A stretch of 8,075 nucleotides of DNA. Origin: an uncultured Collinsella sp. (GTDB lineage: Bacteria > Actinomycetota > Coriobacteriia > Coriobacteriales > Coriobacteriaceae). The DNA lies in contig CABQHZ010000080.1 of NCBI GenBank assembly GCA_902464175.1, positions 1 to 8,075 on the forward strand, read 5' to 3'. Positions 1 to 5,047 of this stretch are shown here, one piece after another. Numbering within the stretch: the first letter of the stretch is position 1; each line of letters opens with the position of its first letter. Both the position numbers and the translations under genes were made by a program. Below the pieces are notes generated by a model. The model was given only the letters and a program-made list of their open reading frames with translations. It was not told the origin of the DNA and did not search any database.

Positions 1-623
1 ATGCAATCCTTAAGCTCGGTCTTTGCCTGCTGCATGATCTCGAAGCTCGAGAAAATACCGGTAATGTCGGCGAGCGTAACGTAGTCGTCGAGCTCGAGGG
101 CCGTCAGACGTAGCAGGGAGCGATCGAGCGACTGACGGGTAGTCTGGAGCGTGGCGACGAGCTGGTTGACCGAGCTCATGATGGTGGTGACGGGCTGGAT
201 CTCGTAGCTCTTACCGTGAACGTACACGTTGACGACGGCACGACGGGCCGAGACCGAGATCACGATGGCGTCGGTGAGCACCGACATGCGAGCGGCGGTG
301 CGGTGACGCATGCCCGTCTCGCTCGTGGCAAGCGAGGGATCGGGATTGAGGTGGAAGTTGGCGCGCAGGATCTGGGTGAGGTCGCCGTCGATAACGATGG
401 CGCCGTCCATCTTGGAGAGCTCGAACAGACGGTTCGAGGTGAACGAAATGTTGAGCGGGAAGCCGTCGTTACCGGCAGCGAGCACGTTTTCGGTGTCGCC
501 GACGCAGATAAGGGCACCCAGGTGACCGGCGATAATCATGTCGAGGGCGGTGCGGATCGGCTGACCAGGTGCCGTCAGGCGGATGGCCTGTTCCATACGC
601 TTTTGCAGCTCGTTCTTATCCAA
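1..623 (-). CDS. disA: DisA, DNA integrity scanning diadenylate cyclase (N-terminal part, 3' end outside window)
   Basis: DisA condenses two ATP into c-di-AMP and scans DNA for branched structures. Translation of the minus strand from TTG at 623-621 gives 207 residues without a stop up to the window edge; the family is about 350 residues, so the C-terminal helix-hairpin-helix DNA-binding domain is missing here. Seen: the DAC domain (about residues 1-140) with the DGA motif at 73-75 (KMDGAIVIDGD) and the RHR motif at 104-110 (GMRHRTA), both needed for ATP binding, then the start of the helical linker domain (about 150-207). The start is inferred: an in-frame TAG lies 14 codons upstream, no in-frame ATG precedes residue 10, and TTG has a GGGAG ribosome binding site 7 nt upstream and yields the family-like beginning MDKNELQKRM. 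The gene is divergent from mntP. The product is clear; the start codon is less so. Confidence 0.95.
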   Translation of the reverse strand, partial: MDKNELQKRMEQAIRLTAPGQPIRTALDMIIAGHLGALICVGDTENVLAAGNDGFPLNISFTSNRLFELSKMDGAIVIDGDLTQILRANFHLNPDPSLATSETGMRHRTAARMSVLTDAIVISVSARRAVVNVYVHGKSYEIQPVTTIMSSVNQLVATLQTTRQSLDRSLLRLTALELDDYVTLADITGIFSSFEIMQQAKTELKDC

Positions 624-759
624 GGCATCGCTCCCATCGTATACGCTCCATAAACGCTAAATAGTTTCTCACGGTTTGTCCCCGCGGCGCTCGCGAAATC
701 CGATGCTTACAGAATGAGCGAACACAGCTGGGAGCCCCGTCCCAAATGAGCTGCTTATG

Positions 760-768
760 TGGTAGCAT
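760..768 (+). promoter_or_regulatory. Probable extended -10 promoter for the mntP riboswitch transcript
   Basis: TGGTAGCAT at 760-768 matches an extended -10 element: TG, one base, then TAGCAT (four of six matches to TATAAT). No convincing -35 hexamer is seen about 17 nt upstream, which is tolerable for extended -10 promoters. Transcription would begin near 775, just before aptamer helix P1 at 783, which is where a riboswitch promoter should sit. Assigned by eye only. Confidence 0.4.
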
Positions 769-780
769 CGGGATTCACAT

Positions 781-882
781 AAATGAGGGAGTAGTCGCGT
801 GACCGGTTTCGCCTCCGGTAGCGCGGCAAGTCAACATACTGGCCGAAACGGTCTGGCTTGCCTTAATGAACGAGACTCGTGG
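781..882 (+). ncRNA. yybP-ykoY manganese riboswitch aptamer upstream of mntP
   Basis: This leader carries the two conserved segments of the yybP-ykoY family: GAGGGAGTAG (785-794, the 5' side of P1 and loop L1) and TCAACATACTGG (831-842, loop L3). Helices that can be drawn: P1, ATGAG 783-787 with CTCGT 876-880; P2, CGCG 796-799 with CGCG 822-825 plus ACCGG 802-806 with CCGGT 815-819; P3, GGCAAG 825-830 with CTTGCC 857-862; and an apical hairpin GGCC/GGTC around GAAAC at 841-853. Family knowledge: Mn2+ bridges L1 and L3, stabilises P1 and turns on manganese export genes. The gene directly downstream is mntP, the classic target, which supports the call. The exact 3' boundary is approximate. Confidence 0.93.
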
Positions 883-917
883 TTGTGCGCGCAACGCGTA
901 CGCCACGGGTCTTTTTT
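874..917 (+). terminator. Intrinsic terminator in the mntP riboswitch expression platform
   Basis: GACTCGTGG (874-882) pairs over 9 bp with CCACGGGTC (903-911), with one T-G wobble, followed at once by six T residues (912-917). The 5' arm contains CTCGT 876-880, which is the 3' strand of aptamer helix P1, so terminator and P1 cannot form together. When Mn2+ stabilises P1 the terminator is disrupted and mntP is read; with little Mn2+ the transcript ends here. The geometry is seen in sequence; the ON logic is inferred from the known family. Confidence 0.9.
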
Positions 918-920
918 GTT

Positions 921-966
921 GCTCCCCTGCCAGAATTACACGCGGGTTCGCCCGCAGAGAGGGAGC
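921..966 (+). promoter_or_regulatory. Possible hairpin sequestering the mntP ribosome binding site
   Basis: GCTCCC at 921-926 is an exact complement of GGGAGC at 961-966, which contains the mntP Shine-Dalgarno (GGGAG 961-965, 7 nt before ATG 973). Between them is a perfect hairpin with a UUCG loop (GCGGG 942-946, CCCGC 951-955). Together these could form a two-tier structure that masks the ribosome binding site in read-through transcripts. The pairings are seen; a regulatory role is inference. Confidence 0.45.
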
Positions 967-972
967 CAGACT

Positions 973-1551
973 ATGGGACTCGCAGAGCTCGTGTTGCTCG
1001 CTGTTGGCCTTTCGATGGACGCCTTTGCCGTATCCATCTGCAAGGGCCTTGGCATGAAGAAGATCAACCTTAAGGTCGCCGTGGTGCTCGGCCTGTTCTT
1101 TGGCGGCTTTCAGGCCGGCATGCCCGTAATCGGATGGGCGCTCGGCAGTCAATTCATGGGCATCATCGGGCCCATCGACCACTGGATCGCCTTTGTCCTT
1201 TTGGCCTTTATCGGCGCCAAAATGCTGTGGGAAGCCTTTACAGAAGACGAGGATGAGGGCGACGGCAAGGATGCCGAGAAGATCGACCTAGGCGAATACC
1301 TGATCCTGGCTATCGCCACCTCGATTGACGCTTTGGCCGTGGGCATCTCGTTTGCTGCACTCTCGGTCGATATCGTCCCCGCCGTGTCGCTCATTGGCGT
1401 CACGACCTTTATCTTCTCCGTCGCCGGCGTGGCGATCGGCCACACCTTCGGCGCGCGCTACGAAAAGCCTGCCACCATCGTGGGTGGCGTCGTGCTCATC
1501 CTCATCGGCCTCAAAATCCTGCTGGAGCACCTCGGAATCCTGGTGCTGTAA
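973..1551 (+). CDS. mntP: MntP, manganese efflux pump
   Basis: MntP exports Mn2+ across the cytoplasmic membrane and protects against manganese excess. The 192-residue protein matches the usual size (about 190). It has six hydrophobic segments arranged as two homologous halves: LSMDAFAVSI (13-22) and TSIDALAVGI (116-125) are the paired signature motifs carrying the conserved membrane aspartates D16 and D119. A strongly acidic cytoplasmic loop (about 91-107, EDEDEGDGKD) separates the halves. The ATG at 973 is chosen because it has GGGAG 7 nt upstream and gives the family N-terminus; the reading frame stays open back to 799 only because it runs through the riboswitch. Expression should rise with Mn2+ through the leader. 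It is followed by a terminator and so is probably transcribed alone. Confidence 0.95.
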   Translation: MGLAELVLLAVGLSMDAFAVSICKGLGMKKINLKVAVVLGLFFGGFQAGMPVIGWALGSQFMGIIGPIDHWIAFVLLAFIGAKMLWEAFTEDEDEGDGKDAEKIDLGEYLILAIATSIDALAVGISFAALSVDIVPAVSLIGVTTFIFSVAGVAIGHTFGARYEKPATIVGGVVLILIGLKILLEHLGILVL

Positions 1552-1585
1552 CGCCCAAACCCTATTGCTCGAAACCCAATGTCGA

Positions 1586-1622
1586 ACAAGGCCTCATGCA
1601 GAGTTTTGCATGAGGCCTTTTC
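1586..1622 (+). terminator. Rho-independent terminator after mntP; first copy of a 37-bp repeat
   Basis: AAGGCCTCATGCA (1588-1600) pairs perfectly over 13 bp with TGCATGAGGCCTT (1608-1620) around a 7-nt loop, and the stem runs into TTTT (1619-1622). It lies 36 nt after the mntP stop. The whole block 1586-1622 is identical to 3090-3126 downstream of the ATPase gene. It contains TGCAGAGTTTTGCATG (1597-1612), which differs by one base from the left arm of the hipBA inverted repeat. Confidence 0.9.
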
Positions 1623-1676
1623 ATGTAAAAGAACGCCTACTCAACAAGGCTGGGATATCCAGTCCTTCATCGTCAT

Positions 1677-1768
1677 TCCATTCGTTTTCTGGGCAAAGAT
1701 TCATTCGTTTTTATGTGACTCTAATATTCGTTTTTCGGGTATGATTTCATTCGTATTTATGGAAATGC
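1677..1768 (+). repeat. Four phased ATTCGTTTT-type repeats, exact 23-bp period, in the ATPase promoter region
   Basis: The core ATTCGTTTT begins at 1680, 1703 and 1726, and a variant ATTCGTATT at 1749: four copies at exactly 23-bp intervals, about two helical turns, so all lie on nearly the same face of the DNA. Three copies are preceded by a C and two by TTC. The bases between cores are not conserved. The array overlaps the probable promoter of the ATPase gene and ends 12 bp before its start codon. It could be a multi-site operator or activator array; the binding protein is unknown. Confidence 0.75.
1715..1745 (+). promoter_or_regulatory. Probable promoter of the ATPase gene
   Basis: TATGAT at 1740-1745 matches the -10 consensus at five of six positions. 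The best -35 is GTGACT at 1715-1720 (TGAC shared with TTGACA) with a long 19-bp spacer, so activation or weak basal activity is plausible. The start site would be near 1752, inside the fourth phased repeat, leaving a leader of about 30 nt. The third repeat lies between the two elements. Assigned by eye. Confidence 0.4.
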
Positions 1769-1780
1769 GAGGTAAACAGT

Positions 1781-3073
1781 ATGGCAACGATGGCGAAAGA
1801 CACGTATATCCCCCGGCTCATTGACCGCAAGATTGATCAATATCTCAATCTGTTCGGTGCCGTTGAAATCTCAGGCACTAAATGGTGTGGAAAGACTTGG
1901 TCCGCGCTTGCTCATGCAAATAGTGCCATATACGTCGATCGTGGTTCGAACCAATTGCTCATCGAGTCCGACCCTCAGTATGCACTAGTTGGCGCTACCC
2001 CTCACGTTATTGACGAGTGGCAGCGTGTCCCTCAGGTTTGGGACTGCGTGCGCCATGCTGTCGATGACACCACAGAAAAGGGCCAGTGGATCCTAACAGG
2101 CTCTTCTACGCCGGCAAAAGACAAGGTGAACCACAGTGGAGCCGGACGAATCGGTCGGCTGAGCATGCATCCCATGAGTCTTCAGGAGAGCGGAGATTCA
2201 ACAGGTAAGGTAAGCCTAGCTGCCCTGTTTAAAGGCGAGTTTGCCCCATGCCCTTGCGCGTCGGGAATCGATTCTCTTACCGAGCTCATTTGTCGCGGCG
2301 GATGGCCCGACGCGCTTGCACTAACTTCTGACACAATTCGACCTGTACTGATGGGCTATCTAGAAGCTGTGCATAATAAGAGCGTTCCTGACCTTGGCGG
2401 ACGCGAGCTCATTAGTTCACGCGTGGCAGAGTCTCTTGCGCGAAATCTTGGACAGTCCAGCACAAATGTCACACTCGCCCGTGATGTATTTGCCCTGGAT
2501 GGCGCATTAGCACCAACTGATACCCAAAAACGAGAGGTTTCCCAACATCTTGAATACCTCGTGCAACTCTATTTAATTGACGAGTTGCCCGGATGGGTTC
2601 CGGCGTCGCGCTCCCCCAATCGCATGAGAACTAAACCCAAACGCTACTTCGCAGACCCCTCATTAGCCATTGCCGCACTGGGCCTTAACAAACAAAACCT
2701 ACTTGAGGACTACCAGACGCTTGGTCTTGCGTTTGAAAACCTCTGCATGCGCGATTTGCAGGTATATGCCTCATCACTCGACGCCGCCGGGTCTCACCCT
2801 GTCCGTTATTACCGCGATGATTCAGATTTAGAAATCGACGCCGTTATTGAGCTTGCGGATGGAACATGGGGGGCATTCGAGATCAAGCTCAGCGAGACAA
2901 AAGTTGAGCAGGCCGCCAACAGTTTGCTGCGAATGAGAGACAAGTTGCTTAGCGACAAAATGGGGCGCACGAAGCCTCCGGCATTTCTTGCCGTTCTCAC
3001 AGGGATGGGAGAGATCGCATATAAACGTCCTGACGGCGTATACGTTATTCCCATTCGGGCGTTTGGGGCTTAA
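1781..3073 (+). CDS. DUF4143-type AAA ATPase (AAA_14 plus nuclease-like C-terminal domain)
   Basis: The 430-residue protein has the full architecture of the widespread prokaryotic AAA_14/DUF4143 family, whose cellular role is largely unknown. Seen: Walker A GTKWCGKT (32-39), Walker B VIDEW (76-80), a sensor-like ILTGSS (104-109), the family segment GRIGRLSMHPMSLQES (122-137), and GGWPDAL (173-179) opening the DUF4143 part. Near the C-terminus, EIDAVIE (351-357) followed by FEIK (366-369) gives the D...ExK spacing of a PD-(D/E)XK fold, often kept as a nuclease-like domain in this family. The start ATG 1781 has GAGG at 1769-1772; ATG 1790 (residue 4) is an alternative. The gene has its own promoter with phased repeats and is bracketed by identical terminators, so it is a stand-alone unit. 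It could act in defence, plasmid or toxin biology, but the sequence does not say which. Confidence 0.88.
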   Translation: MATMAKDTYIPRLIDRKIDQYLNLFGAVEISGTKWCGKTWSALAHANSAIYVDRGSNQLLIESDPQYALVGATPHVIDEWQRVPQVWDCVRHAVDDTTEKGQWILTGSSTPAKDKVNHSGAGRIGRLSMHPMSLQESGDSTGKVSLAALFKGEFAPCPCASGIDSLTELICRGGWPDALALTSDTIRPVLMGYLEAVHNKSVPDLGGRELISSRVAESLARNLGQSSTNVTLARDVFALDGALAPTDTQKREVSQHLEYLVQLYLIDELPGWVPASRSPNRMRTKPKRYFADPSLAIAALGLNKQNLLEDYQTLGLAFENLCMRDLQVYASSLDAAGSHPVRYYRDDSDLEIDAVIELADGTWGAFEIKLSETKVEQAANSLLRMRDKLLSDKMGRTKPPAFLAVLTGMGEIAYKRPDGVYVIPIRAFGA

Positions 3074-3089
3074 AAAGCCATACGCCCGC

Positions 3090-3126
3090 ACAAGGCCTCA
3101 TGCAGAGTTTTGCATGAGGCCTTTTC
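3090..3126 (+). terminator. Rho-independent terminator after the ATPase gene; second copy of the 37-bp repeat
   Basis: The hairpin is the same as after mntP: a 13-bp stem (3092-3104 with 3112-3124) and 7-nt loop, running into TTTT, 19 nt after the ATPase stop. All 37 bases match 1586-1622. It abuts the hipBA inverted repeat at 3127, so terminator and operator form one continuous block. TGCAGAGTTTTGCATG at 3101-3116 nearly repeats the operator arm at 3128-3143, 27 bp further on. Confidence 0.9.
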
Positions 3127-3169
3127 GTGCAGACTTTTGCATGTCATACTACTATGCAAAAGTCTGCAC
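3127..3169 (+). promoter_or_regulatory. Perfect 16-bp inverted repeat, probable HipB operator over the hipBA promoter
   Basis: GTGCAGACTTTTGCAT (3127-3142) is the exact reverse complement of ATGCAAAAGTCTGCAC (3154-3169), separated by 11 bp. An extended -10 (TG, T, CATACT, 3142-3150) lies in the spacer region, placing the start near 3157 inside the right arm; no clear -35 is seen. HipB-family antitoxins are known to repress their own operons by binding inverted repeats over the promoter, and this repeat ends 14 bp before the hipB start. There is no U-tract after it, which argues against a terminator. Promoter detail is weaker than the operator call. Confidence 0.7.
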
Positions 3170-3183
3170 GTTAGGATATCGCC

Positions 3184-3615
3184 ATGGATACTCTTCCCAT
3201 CACAACACCGCGCCAAGCCGGAATCTACGTGCGTCAGGCGCGCGAGGCGCAGGGGATCACCCGTGCCGCTCTCGCTAAAACAGCAGGTGTTTCGGAGCGT
3301 CTGCTCGCATCGCTCGAGCTAGGAGATGCCACAGGCATTCGGCTCGACAAGTTGCTGACCGTCTTTAACGCACTCGGCATAGGACTCTTTGTTCAGAGCG
3401 ATAACGACTCCATCACATCGCCCGCCAAACAGCCAGCGACGGAAGCGAACCTCCGCATCGCGAACTCAAATGCCCTGTCAAAGCCGAGCGCAGGCAGACG
3501 GCCCCCTCGACAAGGAACGTCATCTTCCTACGGTGCCTTGCTGGCCCAAATTGCAGCCGAACAAGGCCTTTCCGGCACTTCGGACCTCTCCTTTGGCTGT
3601 AAGGTTGTGAAATAA
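3184..3615 (+). CDS. hipB: HipB-like antitoxin, XRE-family DNA-binding protein with extended tail
   Basis: HipB proteins bind and restrain the HipA kinase and repress their operon. The 143-residue protein has an XRE helix-turn-helix domain at about 12-65, with the recognition part around ITRAALAKTAGVSERLLASLE (25-45), then a short hydrophobic strand GIGLFVQ (65-71) like the dimerising strand of HipB. Residues 72-115 are polar and rich in Ser, Pro, Ala and Arg, likely disordered; 116-128 (YGALLAQIAAEQG) could form a helix. Canonical HipB is under 90 residues, so the tail of about 70 residues is unusual. The ATG at 3184 has AGGA 7 nt upstream. The stop codon TAA is immediately followed by the hipA ATG, so the two are translationally linked. 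The role follows mainly from domain and neighbour. Confidence 0.85.
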   Translation: MDTLPITTPRQAGIYVRQAREAQGITRAALAKTAGVSERLLASLELGDATGIRLDKLLTVFNALGIGLFVQSDNDSITSPAKQPATEANLRIANSNALSKPSAGRRPPRQGTSSSYGALLAQIAAEQGLSGTSDLSFGCKVVK

Positions 3616-4920
3616 ATGGCGGCGATGGAACTTATAACCCTCATTTGTGGCGAAATCGCCGGCACACTCCGACAAGATAAGCAAGGACTCTGCAGCTTCG
3701 TGTACGCCCCAACCTACTGTGGAGTACCGCTATCGCTAACAATGCCGCTTTCCAATCGCACGTATGGCCACAACATCGTCCGCCCGTTCCTGTTTGGTCT
3801 TTTGCCCGACAGCCAAGAGCAGCGTCGCGCTATTGCCGCTGAGTATGACGTTGCATCCAACAACCCCGTCACTCTCTTGTGTCATATCGGTCTTGACTGC
3901 GCGGGCGCCGTTCAGTTTTGTCAAACCGATCAATTAGACGCCGCCCGCGACAGGGTCTCGGCATACCGCCCGCTTACCAATTCTCAAATCGCCCATAAGC
4001 TCAAAGCAATTCGCGACGACGAAAGAGCGACATGGATGGGCTCCAACGAAAGCTGGTCCCTGGGCGGCAACCAAGGCAAATTTGCGCTAGCGTGGCATGA
4101 TGGCCAATGGTGCGAATGTCTAGGGTCATCCCCCACTACTCATATCTTCAAAAATGGTGTCGTAGGGTTTAAGCATCAAGCCTTAAACGAATTCGTCTGC
4201 ATGAAAACAGCTCAGCGTGTTGGCATTCCAACTGCCAACGTCTCCTATTGCACCTTCGAAGACGAAGACGCACTCGTCGTTGAACGCTACGACAGAACGG
4301 TCGATGCCAGGGGAAATATCGAAAGGCTGCATCAGGAGGACTTTTGCCAGGCGCTCGGTGTATTGCCAAGCCAGAAATACACCGCCGATGGAGGACCAAC
4401 AACGCGAGACATTCAAGAACGGCTGATTAGCACGGTCCCCCACCACATGAATCTTGTGCTCTTTACTTATATGTTGTTCTATAACGCCATTATCGGAGCA
4501 CCCGATGCGCACGCTAAAAATTACTCGCTCATCCTAGGCAAAGGCACAAACGCGGCGCTCGCACCCATGTACGATGTTGCGTCGGGTCTGGCGTATGAGC
4601 GCATGCGGCGAAAAGCACGCCTTGCTATGAGCGTTGGCGGCGAAAATCGTGTGGGACGCATCGGTCCAGGCGCTATCCGCCGATACCACGGTATGGGCGA
4701 CCCCGCGCTGGAGACGGCGCTCACCGATGCCGGGCTATCCGAGAAGTTTTGCTTTGCGACCATGATGGACCTCGCCTACGAGGTACCCATTTGCATGGAA
4801 GAGGTCATGGACGAATACGCCGATCTGCCCGGCATGGCGGACCTGCGCGAGCATATGCTCGGCCCCGTCCGCGAAAACTGCCAGCGAACCCTCGACCTCA
4901 TCAGGGCGGATATGGGCTAG
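3616..4920 (+). CDS. hipA: HipA-like serine/threonine kinase toxin
   Basis: HipA toxins are phosphatidylinositol-3/4-kinase-like Ser/Thr kinases; the E. coli enzyme phosphorylates glutamyl-tRNA synthetase and induces dormancy. The 434 residues match the family (about 440). Seen: the N-terminal coupling domain (about 4-103); SWSLGGNQGKFAL (146-158), aligning with the loop holding the autophosphorylated Ser150 of E. coli HipA (S148 here); HIFK with K179 as likely ATP lysine; VERYDR (222-227) and HQEDFCQALG (239-248), a family hallmark; GAPDAHAKNYS (294-304) with catalytic D297; and APMYDVAS (316-323) with metal-binding D320. All key residues are present, so the kinase is probably active. The ATG follows the hipB stop with no gap; its ribosome site (AAGG 3601-3604) is weak and ATG 3625 is an alternative. 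The target cannot be told from sequence. Confidence 0.92.
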   Translation: MAAMELITLICGEIAGTLRQDKQGLCSFVYAPTYCGVPLSLTMPLSNRTYGHNIVRPFLFGLLPDSQEQRRAIAAEYDVASNNPVTLLCHIGLDCAGAVQFCQTDQLDAARDRVSAYRPLTNSQIAHKLKAIRDDERATWMGSNESWSLGGNQGKFALAWHDGQWCECLGSSPTTHIFKNGVVGFKHQALNEFVCMKTAQRVGIPTANVSYCTFEDEDALVVERYDRTVDARGNIERLHQEDFCQALGVLPSQKYTADGGPTTRDIQERLISTVPHHMNLVLFTYMLFYNAIIGAPDAHAKNYSLILGKGTNAALAPMYDVASGLAYERMRRKARLAMSVGGENRVGRIGPGAIRRYHGMGDPALETALTDAGLSEKFCFATMMDLAYEVPICMEEVMDEYADLPGMADLREHMLGPVRENCQRTLDLIRADMG

Positions 4921-4951
4921 ACGCCAATCAATTTCCCATTTCTTAAAAGAA

Positions 4952-4992
4952 GAGAGGGGGCACCCGTCGCAAAGGCTCGGATGCCCCCTCTC
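4952..4992 (-). terminator. Intrinsic terminator for pepD, shared with the converging hipA
   Basis: GAGAGGGGGCACCCG (4952-4966) pairs over 15 bp with CGGATGCCCCCTCTC (4978-4992), one wobble depending on strand, around an 11-nt loop. On the minus strand the stem is followed by TTCTTTT, a fair U-tract, so it best serves pepD, whose stop lies 55 nt upstream. On the plus strand the following bases are mixed, so it would be a weaker end for hipA, 31 nt after that stop. Confidence 0.85.
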
Positions 4993-5047
4993 GTAATGTC
5001 ATTTGCAATCCGCTGGCACGTGACTCGGACTGCTGCTAGCGCAACCT

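Noticed and set aside
216..653. Plus-strand open frame of 145 codons at the left edge
   Set aside because: It is antisense to disA, whose minus-strand frame shows the DGA and RHR motifs; the plus-strand translation looks like reversed GC-rich coding sequence.
799..972. N-terminal extension of MntP in the same open frame
   Set aside because: The stretch is the riboswitch aptamer, terminator and ribosome binding site; its translation has no MntP-like sequence and the start at 973 gives the normal family length.
1622..1636. Remnant of the hipBA inverted repeat after the first terminator (ATGTAAAAG)
   Set aside because: Eight of nine bases match the right operator arm, but similarity stops there; too short to separate from chance.
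1677..1768. CRISPR array
   Set aside because: The conserved core is only about 9-10 bp with 13-bp gaps, far too short for CRISPR repeats and spacers, and no cas genes are present.
1586..3126. Insertion sequence bounded by the 37-bp repeats
   Set aside because: The repeats are direct and are terminator hairpins, the enclosed gene is an ATPase and not a transposase, and no target-site duplication was found beyond the repeats themselves.
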